From the NCBI GenBank assembly GCA_030038755.1, contig JASHSK010000324.1:1-55910 (forward strand): a DNA stretch of 55,910 nucleotides. The letters run 5' to 3'. The DNA is from Gammaproteobacteria bacterium. GTDB lineage: Bacteria; Pseudomonadota; Gammaproteobacteria; Steroidobacterales; Steroidobacteraceae. Shown one piece after another: positions 16,799 through 25,139 of the stretch; the first letter of the stretch is position 1, and the number at the start of each line of letters is the position of its first letter. The notes under the pieces were generated by a model that worked only from the letters and a program-made list of their open reading frames with translations, had not been told where the DNA came from and made no database searches. Both the position numbers and the translations under genes were made by a program.

Positions 16799-17926
16799 AT
16801 GCTGGAAAATCACGATCAATGGCTCTCGCTGGTGGAGGCCTTCAGCGCGGCCGCGATTGACGGTCAGAGCTGGTACCCCGCGCTCGAGAATCTCGCCGCC
16901 GCGACGGGTTCGCGATCCGCTCAGCTCATTGGACTCAGCGCTGATACGGGCGTACCGGTTAATCTCATGACCAACATCGATCCGGACTGTCTCAAGGTAT
17001 TCAACGAGGTCGGTGGCGGCGACCCCAGGGTCAACCCACGGGCGAAGATCGTCAATGAAGCGCCCATCCTCCAGGTACTGGCCGAGGTCGATTTCATTGC
17101 TCCAGAGGACTACCGACGCAATCCTCACTACCAGGAGTTCGCGCGCCCGTGGGATATTCCGTACATCTGCCTCACGACCCTGGAGCGCGCCCAGGGGAAT
17201 CTGATCGCCTTGTGCGTCTGTCGATCCGAGCGGGAGGGGCATATCAGCAGCGAGCAGCGCAGGATCTTCGCCGCCATCGCTCCGCACGTCCGCGCTTCGG
17301 TGCGGGCGCATCTGGCTCTTGAAGGCCAAGGCACGGCGCTACTGGCCGGGACATTGGAAAAATTGTCGATCGCCGCGTTCCTATGCGACCGTACTCAGCG
17401 GGTAAGAGCGCTGACACAGTCAGCCGAGGCCCTGCTCGAAGCGGATCGGGGGCTGCAGCTGAAAAACGGACGACTTCAGACTTCGCGCTTGGAGCAATCC
17501 CACCTGCTGGCGAACGCCGTCGGAGCGGCGGCGCTGGGGAACGCTGGCGCGGGAGCACCCGTGCTGCAGCCGGTCGTCGTGCACGGCCAGAGGGCGGACG
17601 CTGCCCCCCTGGTGCTCGATGTGATTTCGCTGCCTTCCCGATACAGAACCTTCGAGTTTTTCAATTTCACACCGCGCGTACTCGTCGTGGCCCGCGGGCC
17701 GAAAACGACCGACGAGCGCACGACTGCCATATTGCAGACAATCTATGGCCTCACTGTCGCGGAGAGCGATATCGCCAGGCAGCTGGCCGCCGGCAGGACG
17801 GCGGAGTCCATCGCGGCGAATCGCGGGGTTACGATCGGGACCGTGCGGGCGCAGACCAAGACGATCCTGGCCAAGGTGGGCGTGAGCCGGCAGGTAGAGC
17901 TGGTCTCACGCTTGAGTCAGCTCTGA
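16799..17926 (+). CDS. LuxR-type transcriptional regulator (first of three)
   Basis: 375 residues: a long N-terminal sensory region with no recognised autoinducer-binding signature, and a C-terminal LuxR HTH (LTVAESDIARQLAAGRTAESIAANRGVTIGTVRAQTKTILAKVGV, last 65 residues). The N-terminus of this protein and that of the 23233-24363 protein align loosely (both start with a helix of the type LSRLLQTL/WLSLVEAF), so they look like distant paralogues. The start is the ATG that matches the paralogue's start; GTG 16760 is the alternative. Upstream lies the shared element at 16713-16754. It converges on the outer-membrane gene with 5 bp between stops. Confidence 0.85.
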   Translation: MLENHDQWLSLVEAFSAAAIDGQSWYPALENLAAATGSRSAQLIGLSADTGVPVNLMTNIDPDCLKVFNEVGGGDPRVNPRAKIVNEAPILQVLAEVDFIAPEDYRRNPHYQEFARPWDIPYICLTTLERAQGNLIALCVCRSEREGHISSEQRRIFAAIAPHVRASVRAHLALEGQGTALLAGTLEKLSIAAFLCDRTQRVRALTQSAEALLEADRGLQLKNGRLQTSRLEQSHLLANAVGAAALGNAGAGAPVLQPVVVHGQRADAAPLVLDVISLPSRYRTFEFFNFTPRVLVVARGPKTTDERTTAILQTIYGLTVAESDIARQLAAGRTAESIAANRGVTIGTVRAQTKTILAKVGVSRQVELVSRLSQL

Positions 17927-17931
17927 GCTGC

Positions 17932-19080
17932 TCACCACGCACGCGACACATGCAGCGAGGCCTCCAACGCCGAGGCTCTATCGAGATTGAAGCGGTTGCT
18001 CGCGAGCGAGACGGCGAGCCAGGAGAGATGACCGCCCAGCTCCACGGCTCCCGTGCGGATGTCGTAGTGCAGCAGGGCGCCGAGCTTTTGATCCCCGACG
18101 CTCGGCCCGAATGAGGGGAAATGAAAGCCGTTGACTTCGTCGTCCTCCAGATCCGCCCGCCACCCACCGTCGATGGGCACACTCGCCGCGAAGCGCAGCT
18201 TCGTGGGGATGTCCTGCACGAAGCTCACGCGACTGTCGATGCCGGTGATGAATGCGTCGCGATCCAGATTGGCGTTGTAGACGATGTAGGTATTCTGCAG
18301 TGTCCGCACTGAATGCGGCACTTCGCTCCAGTAGATCCGACCAAGGGCGTCCATCGCCTGTGCCGTCAATGAGGTCCCGCCCGGGGCAGCCACCACCAGC
18401 TCGATATCGGTCGAGAAGCCTTCGCCGCGGGGAGTACCGGGAGCCACGAAGGGGTTGAAGGTGTTGCGGTCGATGTCGGTCTGAGTCCTCACCCAGGTGG
18501 CCGCGCCGACGGCGTAATCCGAGGAGGTGGCGGTCACCTGGCCCTCGAGCGATTGCTCGTCCCCCTGCGTGCCGTGCAGGTAGGAGGCCGCCAGCCCGAG
18601 CTTCGCCGACCAGTGGGCGCCGAAGCTCAGGGCAATGGTCTTCTCCAGGCGTGCTCCGTCGGCGCGCAACGATTGCTCGTCCATGCTCGCCCGGTAGACT
18701 CGACCGCTGTCGAAGGTGTGGCCGAAATGATTGCCGACGAGGATATCGAGCAGGTCCTTGGAGGCCTCTGCGTAGTACTCGACGCGGTCGAAAAGCGCGA
18801 TGCAGATGCCGTACGCGCTGCCCGCGATGTCGCCGTAGCCAATGCCCACGCCGATGTTGTTGCCGGGGCTGGGAGCGTAATGCCCGGCGCCGTAGCTGGT
18901 CAGTGCCAGCACCGGCATCGGCTCGGCGTAGGCCACCGCTCCGCCGTCGAATCGCACCGAGGTTCCCGACGTGGGGCAGTCCTCGACGATTCCCGAGCCG
19001 ACGGTCAGATCCAGCGCGCTGCCTACCGTGGGGCTTGCCAGAATGGCAAGCCCCACGAGCAGGAGCAGCGTGCTGCGCAT
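17932..19080 (-). CDS. Probable outer-membrane beta-barrel protein
   Basis: 382 residues with a signal peptide (about 1-22, ending VGSA). The rest is rich in alternating strands with Gly and aromatic residues, for example the YAEASKDLLDILVGNHFGHTF and FNPFVAPGTPRGEGF stretches, and ends HVSRAW, an aromatic C-terminus as in barrel proteins recognised by BamA. I do not recognise a named family. It follows the NHL lipoprotein gene by 24 bp on the same strand and is almost certainly in its operon. Confidence 0.65.
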   Translation of the reverse strand: MRSTLLLLVGLAILASPTVGSALDLTVGSGIVEDCPTSGTSVRFDGGAVAYAEPMPVLALTSYGAGHYAPSPGNNIGVGIGYGDIAGSAYGICIALFDRVEYYAEASKDLLDILVGNHFGHTFDSGRVYRASMDEQSLRADGARLEKTIALSFGAHWSAKLGLAASYLHGTQGDEQSLEGQVTATSSDYAVGAATWVRTQTDIDRNTFNPFVAPGTPRGEGFSTDIELVVAAPGGTSLTAQAMDALGRIYWSEVPHSVRTLQNTYIVYNANLDRDAFITGIDSRVSFVQDIPTKLRFAASVPIDGGWRADLEDDEVNGFHFPSFGPSVGDQKLGALLHYDIRTGAVELGGHLSWLAVSLASNRFNLDRASALEASLHVSRAW

Positions 19081-19104
19081 CCTGCAGCTTGGGCAGTTTG
19101 GAAT

Positions 19105-22100
19105 TTAGAAGAGCGACTGGCTGGTGTCGTCGCTGAAGTAGACAAAGTCGCCGTTGATGGTCGCGGTCTCCGTGCCGCTCGCCGTGATCGTGCCGGCGAG
19201 CGTCCCACCGATCGGCTTGCTCACCGCGATGACCACGCCGGCATTGTTGGTGATGGTGCCGCTGAGGCCGTTGGTCGCATCGTACTGTCCGCTGGCGTTC
19301 AGCTGCGCCGTGCCCGACGGCGTCGCATAACTGTACGTGACGGTTATCGAGTCCGGCTGCGCGGGCGTCGGCGTGATCTGGCTCGCGTTCGCCTCCGCTG
19401 TGACGGTCAGCACGCGATTGTCGGTGAGGTCCAGCGTGCCGCTGACCTGCGCCTGGAGGGTGAAGTTATTGGTCGCGCTGATGGCTTGGGTGGCGTTATA
19501 CGATGAGAAACCCGTGACATTGACGCCGACGGTCCCGTTGAACAGGGGCGAAGTGCCGCTGGTAGCCACCTGGTCGATCGATCCCGTAAAGCTGACGCTC
19601 TCCGGCACCGCGACCAGGCCGGAGGCATCGAACACCGGGGTACCCAGTGAAACGTCCGCGGCATACGAGAATGCATCGGTCGTCAGCTGCTGCAGATCCA
19701 CCGTGCCCGTGATGGTCTCGACCGGGGCCTTCGCCGCCAGCAGCGTCTTCAACGACAGGCTCCCCGAGAACAGGTTCTCGACCGTGAGGGCCGTGTCGCT
19801 GCCGATCGTGGCATTCGTCAGCGACACGCCGCCGCTGCCGCCGGACAGGCTGCCGCTGAGGGTGAGGGTGCCGCTGCCGGTCGCCTCGTTCCAGTTCGAG
19901 GACTCGGCGATGCTCAGGTCCCCGGTCACCTGACCCCCGGCCGAGGTGACGTAGTACGGTCCGTCGAGGCTCGCGCTCGCCCCGGTGCCGCTGGTGGTCG
20001 ATGTGAACTGCGACTGCAGCGGTGTCTCCGCACCCGGTGTCAGCGGGCACGCGATCACGGCATTGCCGCCGGTGCAGCCATTCGGGTTGGATACCAGCGG
20101 CTGCGTCTCCAGGGTGTAGGTTCCCGTCCCGGTCTGCGTCAGCGTCAACTCCTCCTCATTCTGCCCGTGGCCGTAGTGGCACAACACCGAGTCCGTGCCG
20201 GTGCCCAGGGTCGTCGGGTCATAGCCGCAATGGCCTTGGTAGTTGGTGGTACCGTGGACGAGGGGGCTGACGACCCCGTCGGAAACCTCCTCGACGCTGT
20301 TGAGGCGGGCGTTGGTGACATAGAGATTGCCTCCCGTTAGCGCAATGCCGACGCCGCCGAGCAGGTTCGGAACGAATCCGCCGATGGCGCCCTTGGTCGA
20401 GGTCTGCGCTACCGTGGTGACCACCCCCGCGGGCGTGATCTCGCGGACCGCGGCATTCCCGCTATCTCCGACGTACAGGTTGCCGCTGGCATCGACCGTG
20501 ATGCCGATCGGAGCGTTGAAGGTCGCGGCCGTGCCGGTGCCGTTGGCATCGCCGGCAACCCCGGACTGTCCGGCAATAGTAGTGATAGTGGGAGTGCTAC
20601 CCGGGATGATCTCTTGGATGATATCGGACGTGGAGTTGGTTACATAGAAATCGCCGCCGTATAGAGCAATGCCATCGGCGCCGTCGAGCGCGGTACTGCG
20701 CACGATCGTCGAAACGACGCCTGCCTGCGTCACCTCGCGGATCGCCGTGCCGCCGGCCCCCCCCTCATCCACCACATAGAGGTTTCCACTGGAGTCCAAG
20801 GTCATCCCGAGAGGCAGGACGAATTCGGCGCTGGTGCCGGTCCCGTTGTTGGTTCCGAGGCCGGCCGTTCCGGCTCCTGCCAGAGTTGTCACGTTTCCGC
20901 CCGAAATCTCCCGGACGGCCCCTAGATCGCCCACGAAGACGTCGTCCGATGAATCCACCGCGATTCCGGTGGCGAGGTCGAATGTGGCGCTCGTGGGCGT
21001 GCCGGTAGTTTCGTTGGTTTCTCCCGCGACGTTGGCCTGTCCCGCCAGCAGGCTGACGGCCCCGGAGGTGCTGACCTCGATCACCGTGTCGTTGCCAAGA
21101 TTGGCCAGGTACAGGTTGCCCGCGGCGTCCGCGGCCACTCCGTAGGGATTGCCCAGCAGAGAGGACGGCGTGCCGTATCCGGCGCTGCCCAGGGAGTACT
21201 GCAGCAGCTCTGCGGCCAGATACGCCGTGCCCACCAGCGAGCTGGTGTCGAGCACCGCGGGCTCGACGTTCTGCTCCAGGTCGCTGTCGAGCGCCGTCAG
21301 CGTGGGCGCATAGCCGAAGGTCTGGGTGGCGCTCTGATCGATGATATTGGTGCGGATGTTGGCGATCAGGTCCTTTGTATTGGTCAGCGGATCCCCACTC
21401 GAGGAGAAACCCGGCAGGGGCAGATTCTGCTGCTGGTAGGCGCTCACGAACGAGGTCTCGGCCGTGGTTGCCACATCGAGCCCGAGCGCCGAGGGCGACT
21501 CGCCGCCGTTCACGGTGACCGACGCATCGTCATCGAGATCGGTGTAGGCCACGGTGAGGTAACCAGCGTTGGCCGTCGGGCTGACTCCCGAGCTGCTGAT
21601 CGTCAGCAGGCTCGGCAGGCCGCTGACCATGCACACCAGTTCCTGCGCGTAGGTACCCGTGCAGGCTTGGCCGCTGGCGTTGACCGCCAGGCCGCTGTCG
21701 GCGGCGATGTCCAGCGCCGTCAGCAGCTTCTCCAGCGCCTGCTCGGCCGCCGTCGCAGTCGCGTAGCTCGACAGAGCGATCGGCTGCGTGTAGAGCGCGG
21801 ATGCGCCGCCGAGGAACAGGGTGCTGACGTCGTTGTTGGCGGTATCGATATTGGTGGTCGTCAGGCCGCCCGAGGCCGCCAGCGCGGTCTGGTAAGCCAT
21901 CTCCGTCAGCGGCGTGACGGCAATCGGCTGCAGGTCGGTGAGGCTATCGAAGACCGCGTGCAGTACCAACCCCGACGGGGCGGCGATCGCCGTGCCGGAC
22001 AGCTCATCGAGCATCTGCGTCGAGCTGTTGACGGTGACCGTCACGACCACAGGCCCGCTGCTCGATACGGTACTGGAGAAGGTGCCGTTCGTACTGCTGG

Positions 22101-22326
22101 TGGTGGTGGTGCCGATCGCGGTCGTGCCGACCGTGCCGTTCGAAACTGCGTAAAACGCTACGGGCGCATTCAGCAGCAACCCCTTGGATGCGGCACCGGA
22201 AACCGTGCCGGAAGGTGTTGAGGTACTGCTGCCGGCGCTGCTGTTATTGGGACTGCTCGAGCAGGCGGCGAGAATCGATGACAGCATCGCGGCGAGAGCG
22301 AGCCCAGTGGTTCGCATGCGAATCAT
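19105..22326 (-). CDS. Large NHL-repeat lipoprotein
   Basis: 1073 residues. The signal peptide ends in a lipobox (LAAC, Cys near residue 18) followed by a Ser/Asn/Gly linker, so it is a lipoprotein. A fimbrial/Ig-like N-terminal part (about 30-400) leads to about six NHL-type repeats such as GVAADAAGNLYLANLGNDT and GITVDASGNLYVGDSGNAA (about 430-750), which form a beta-propeller. The C-terminal part (about 780-1073) is a Thr/Ser/Gly-rich strand-repeat region. ATG 22326 is chosen over an upstream in-frame ATG at 22446 because it has AGGGAG at good spacing and starts the signal peptide. Role is unknown; a surface propeller fits adhesion or ligand binding. Confidence 0.8.
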   Translation of the reverse strand: MIRMRTTGLALAAMLSSILAACSSSPNNSSAGSSTSTPSGTVSGAASKGLLLNAPVAFYAVSNGTVGTTAIGTTTTSSTNGTFSSTVSSSGPVVVTVTVNSSTQMLDELSGTAIAAPSGLVLHAVFDSLTDLQPIAVTPLTEMAYQTALAASGGLTTTNIDTANNDVSTLFLGGASALYTQPIALSSYATATAAEQALEKLLTALDIAADSGLAVNASGQACTGTYAQELVCMVSGLPSLLTISSSGVSPTANAGYLTVAYTDLDDDASVTVNGGESPSALGLDVATTAETSFVSAYQQQNLPLPGFSSSGDPLTNTKDLIANIRTNIIDQSATQTFGYAPTLTALDSDLEQNVEPAVLDTSSLVGTAYLAAELLQYSLGSAGYGTPSSLLGNPYGVAADAAGNLYLANLGNDTVIEVSTSGAVSLLAGQANVAGETNETTGTPTSATFDLATGIAVDSSDDVFVGDLGAVREISGGNVTTLAGAGTAGLGTNNGTGTSAEFVLPLGMTLDSSGNLYVVDEGGAGGTAIREVTQAGVVSTIVRSTALDGADGIALYGGDFYVTNSTSDIIQEIIPGSTPTITTIAGQSGVAGDANGTGTAATFNAPIGITVDASGNLYVGDSGNAAVREITPAGVVTTVAQTSTKGAIGGFVPNLLGGVGIALTGGNLYVTNARLNSVEEVSDGVVSPLVHGTTNYQGHCGYDPTTLGTGTDSVLCHYGHGQNEEELTLTQTGTGTYTLETQPLVSNPNGCTGGNAVIACPLTPGAETPLQSQFTSTTSGTGASASLDGPYYVTSAGGQVTGDLSIAESSNWNEATGSGTLTLSGSLSGGSGGVSLTNATIGSDTALTVENLFSGSLSLKTLLAAKAPVETITGTVDLQQLTTDAFSYAADVSLGTPVFDASGLVAVPESVSFTGSIDQVATSGTSPLFNGTVGVNVTGFSSYNATQAISATNNFTLQAQVSGTLDLTDNRVLTVTAEANASQITPTPAQPDSITVTYSYATPSGTAQLNASGQYDATNGLSGTITNNAGVVIAVSKPIGGTLAGTITASGTETATINGDFVYFSDDTSQSLF

Positions 22327-22433
22327 ACGCAGACTCCCTGTGTTCTTTTTACGGCGAGATCGCGCGGCCGCTCTCTGGCTGTTCGTATCCAGGGTACCGC
22401 TTGCGCGGAACTCTGCAGCACCGGCTCCAGGCA

Positions 22434-22459
22434 GCGCATCTCCCAAATGGGATATGCGC
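22434..22459. promoter_or_regulatory. 26-bp dyad operator candidate upstream of the NHL lipoprotein
   Basis: GCGCAT-N-TCCCA-N2-TGGGA-N-ATGCGC, with 11 of 12 arm positions paired. Centre about 120 bp before the lipoprotein start. A second dyad with the same core precedes the outer-membrane gene at 38830 (core 38711-38722), and a weaker copy precedes the third LuxR gene (23161-23186). Confidence 0.65.
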
Positions 22460-22463
22460 GGGC

Positions 22464-23090
22464 TTACTCTGCTTGCGCCATGTGACCCGGCACTGACAGT
22501 AACACCCTGACCAGCTCGCTCTGCCGGCGCGTCCTTGTCTTGCGAAAGACGGACTTGATCTGGCCGCGCAGAGTACCCGGGGTAACGCCACGTTCGCCGG
22601 CGATCTGGGCGATGGATTGGCCTTGCAGCAGGGCGTTGGCAATCTGCGCTTCCGCGGCGGTCAGGCCGTACAGGGCCGTCAGAGCGTGTGCCGGCACTTG
22701 CCCCGTGTGCTTGGGGTCTCCGACCAGTACCAGAGCCTGTGCCGCGCGGCGGCCGCCTTCGCCACTGAGGGGCAGCACTACCAACTGCAGCAGGTACTTA
22801 CCGGTCCGCCGTGGGACGCCGAGGACGCCGCCGGCGCTGGCATGGGTTCCGTGACGCGCCGCTGCTGCCGAGGCCATCAGCCCCCGGAGTTTCCAGTGGA
22901 CGTATGGATCCGCGGCGCACAGACGCCCCTGGCGCACCAAAAGGCCGTCCTGATGATCCAGCAGTACGCCTGCGGCGCGGTTCCAATGCACGAGCCGACC
23001 CGTGCCGCGGACGATGAGCGCAGCGGCTGCCATGGCGTCCAACGCCGCCTCTGCGCGCTGTGCGCGCGCCGCGGTAGTCACCGCCCCCAT
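22464..23090 (-). CDS. LuxR-type transcriptional regulator (short; third of three)
   Basis: 208 residues from the ATG at 23090: a PAS-like domain (RAEAALDAMAAAALIVRGTG onward) and a C-terminal LuxR HTH (LTAAEAQIANALLQGQSIAQIAGERGVTPGTLRGQIKSVFRKT). The C-terminus resembles that of the 23233-24363 protein (RVFRKT / AVFRKT, LxRLLxALSG-type end). An in-frame ATG at 23192 would add 34 residues whose codons include the dyad at 23161-23186; the shorter start is preferred because the PAS-like region then starts directly. It follows its neighbour on the same strand and may share its transcript. Confidence 0.78.
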   Translation of the reverse strand: MGAVTTAARAQRAEAALDAMAAAALIVRGTGRLVHWNRAAGVLLDHQDGLLVRQGRLCAADPYVHWKLRGLMASAAAARHGTHASAGGVLGVPRRTGKYLLQLVVLPLSGEGGRRAAQALVLVGDPKHTGQVPAHALTALYGLTAAEAQIANALLQGQSIAQIAGERGVTPGTLRGQIKSVFRKTRTRRQSELVRVLLSVPGHMAQAE

Positions 23091-23160
23091 CTGACCGCGC
23101 CTCGACACTGCTCGTCGCCAGCTCTCATGGCCGACGAGGCTGACGCTGATCGGGGGGAAG

Positions 23161-23186
23161 GCGCATCTCCCAAACGGGAGACGCCG
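23161..23186. promoter_or_regulatory. Dyad operator candidate upstream of the third LuxR gene
   Basis: GCGCATC-TCCC-AAAC-GGGA-GACGCC, a relative of the 26-bp dyad at 22434-22459 with 8 of 11 arm positions paired. Lies 71-96 bp before the ATG at 23090 and also 47 bp past the stop of the upstream LuxR gene. Confidence 0.5.
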
Positions 23187-23232
23187 GGCCATTTGTGCTC
23201 GAGCCTGCCGCCCGTCGAGGGTGATGGGGGCC

Positions 23233-24363
23233 TTACTCTCCGCTCAGGGCATGCAGCAGGCGCTGCAGCTCGATTTGCCGTCCGGCGCCGGTCTTGCGAA
23301 ATACCGCCTTGAGCTGCATGCGGACGGTGCCGATAGACACCTCATTAATCTGGGCGGTCGCGGCCAGGGGATGCCCCGCATACAGCTGCAATGCCAGACG
23401 GGCCTCGGCGGGACTGAGGCCATAGCAGGCGCGCAGCAGCGCCTCGGATGGCGGCGACGGGCAACTCGCGACACGCAGCAATACCAGAGCCGCCGCGCGG
23501 CGTGCCTCACCCGCCTCGCTCAAGGCGCCGGGTGCAGGCAGCGGCTGAATTGACAGCCGCAGCGGTCCACCGTGTCGGCGGGAGATCAGGCAGCTGCCGC
23601 CGCCGTCGACCGCGCGGCCGCGGCCCGTCTGGATCGCCGCGCTGATGAGCCCCTGCAAACGACTGAGCTCGGCGGCGCACGGCGCGGCGAATCGACCGCC
23701 CCGCAGGCGCAGGCCGTCCGCGCCGCCCAGGATCGCTTCGGCCGCCCGATTGACGAATACGCTCCTGCCGGCCACGTCCAAGAGAACGATGCCCACAGAC
23801 AGGGCCTGCAGCGCCGCCTGATGATTGCTGAGCTGTGCCGTCAGGCTACGCAGCTCCTGTCGTGTACGCAGCGCGGCACGCAGGTGCGGCACGAGCAGAC
23901 GGAAGAACTCCAAAGAGTTGTCCGGGGGCGGGTCGCCCTTGCAGCTTCGGTACAGACTGATGTGCTCGATGAGATCCGGCTGCTTGACGGTGGCCACTGC
24001 GCCGAGCAGGGCCGTGTCGAACTTGACCATCAAGTCTTCATAGAACTCGGTGCGCAACAGGTTCGCCGTGGGACAGAGCTCCTCGCCCGGGGCGATCGCG
24101 CCTTCGGGCTTGGTCAGAAAGCGCGGGAGGAAGGGGTCGAACCTGCCGTAGTACTGTGCGTAGTCGGCCGTCAGCGCCGGATCGACGCCGACCGAGATGC
24201 TATAGCCGTGGCGTGCATTCCGCAGATCCTGATAGAGGATACCCGCCGAAGGGATGCCGAGCACGTCGACGAGCTCCGTGAGAAACCGCTCCCAAAGTGG
24301 CTGCTCGGCGGGCGCCGAATACAAGGTCTGCAGCAATCGCGAGAGATCCTCAAGGCTCGGCAT
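23233..24363 (-). CDS. LuxR-type transcriptional regulator (second of three)
   Basis: 376 residues: N-terminal sensory region (about 1-165), a middle PAS-like segment (SVGIVLLDVAGRSVFVNRAAEAILGGADGLRL, about 190-250) and the C-terminal LuxR HTH (GLSPAEARLALQLYAGHPLAATAQINEVSIGTVRMQLKAVFRKTGA). No autoinducer-domain motif is recognised. The element at 24491-24532 lies 128 bp upstream on the same strand. With the other two regulators it brackets the NHL lipoprotein/OMP unit, whose promoter dyad suggests regulation by one of them. Confidence 0.85.
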   Translation of the reverse strand: MPSLEDLSRLLQTLYSAPAEQPLWERFLTELVDVLGIPSAGILYQDLRNARHGYSISVGVDPALTADYAQYYGRFDPFLPRFLTKPEGAIAPGEELCPTANLLRTEFYEDLMVKFDTALLGAVATVKQPDLIEHISLYRSCKGDPPPDNSLEFFRLLVPHLRAALRTRQELRSLTAQLSNHQAALQALSVGIVLLDVAGRSVFVNRAAEAILGGADGLRLRGGRFAAPCAAELSRLQGLISAAIQTGRGRAVDGGGSCLISRRHGGPLRLSIQPLPAPGALSEAGEARRAAALVLLRVASCPSPPSEALLRACYGLSPAEARLALQLYAGHPLAATAQINEVSIGTVRMQLKAVFRKTGAGRQIELQRLLHALSGE

Positions 24364-24652
24364 ATCGGGGCAGAGCGCAGCAGGTCAACACGGGCCCACG
24401 CATCAGCCGGGCGCGACATTGCTTCGTCACGGGAGACACTCATGCAATCCCCCGGCCATCCTTCTGCGCGAGGGACATCATGTCCGTTAGTTGTTTGTGA
24501 CCACCCTAGCCGATCGGATGTTTCACTTTCAAGTTCACAGCCCGATCAATTGACCCGTTTTGGGGCATGTCGATGCTTCTCGAGGCATCCTTGATCAATC
24601 ATTGGAAAAGTTGATGAATCTTTATAAAGGCTCCCTGCGCCGGCGTGCAGCA
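24364..24652. other. 289-bp intergenic region, holds the shared LuxR element
   Basis: No gene seen. Contains the shared element at 24491-24532 and an AT-richer stretch around 24540-24640 between the LuxR and GFA genes. Both flanking genes are on the minus strand. Confidence 0.6.
24491..24532 (-). promoter_or_regulatory. Element shared by two LuxR genes (copy 2)
   Basis: On the minus strand TTGAAAGTGA-N5-CCGATC-N6-GGT-N5-CAAACAA, identical in blocks and spacing to 16713-16754. TTGAAA with TAGGGT at an 18-bp spacing again gives a plausible promoter. It is 128 bp from the LuxR start at 24363. Confidence 0.65.
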
Positions 24653-25078
24653 CTATTCCGCCACGACGATCCCCGATCCTCCCATCTCCTTCGGGAAGTC
24701 GCGTAATTTCGGCAGCCCATCCTTGATGGACAGCACCTTCTCCCCGTAAGAGACGTGTACCGACGGCCGGAAGTCCAGCGTCGGGAGCATGGCCGCGTAA
24801 ACATCCACCAGTCCCATCGGTGGATGATCCGTGAACAGGTGCCCGCCGCAGCTGCGGCACCACTTGCGAAAGCTGTTCGCCGTCTTGTGATAGGTTCCGA
24901 TCAGGTCCGCGCCGGCGGTGATTCGCAGCGCGTCGGGTTGCCACAGCGTGAAGGCATTGACCGGTCCGGCGGACCAGTGACGACACGACTCACAGTGGCA
25001 GTAACCCATCGCCACCGGCTCACCGCTGACGGAAAATCCGACCGCACCACAGAAACACGTACCCCTGTGCTCGCTCAT
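24653..25078 (-). CDS. GFA-family (glutathione-dependent formaldehyde-activating-like) protein
   Basis: 141 residues with the family's zinc-binding cysteines: GTCFCGAVGF near the N-terminus, GYCHCESCRHWSAG, and RKWCRSCGGHLF. The domain is found in S-hydroxymethyl-glutathione synthase, but most short members have no proven activity, so the enzymatic name is not safe. The gene has no obvious operon partners. Confidence 0.88.
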   Translation of the reverse strand: MSEHRGTCFCGAVGFSVSGEPVAMGYCHCESCRHWSAGPVNAFTLWQPDALRITAGADLIGTYHKTANSFRKWCRSCGGHLFTDHPPMGLVDVYAAMLPTLDFRPSVHVSYGEKVLSIKDGLPKLRDFPKEMGGSGIVVAE

Positions 25079-25139
25079 GACTGCCTCCCTGGCCTGACTT
25101 GCGGAGAATCTGATTCGAGCCGACCCGCTGATGATGAAT

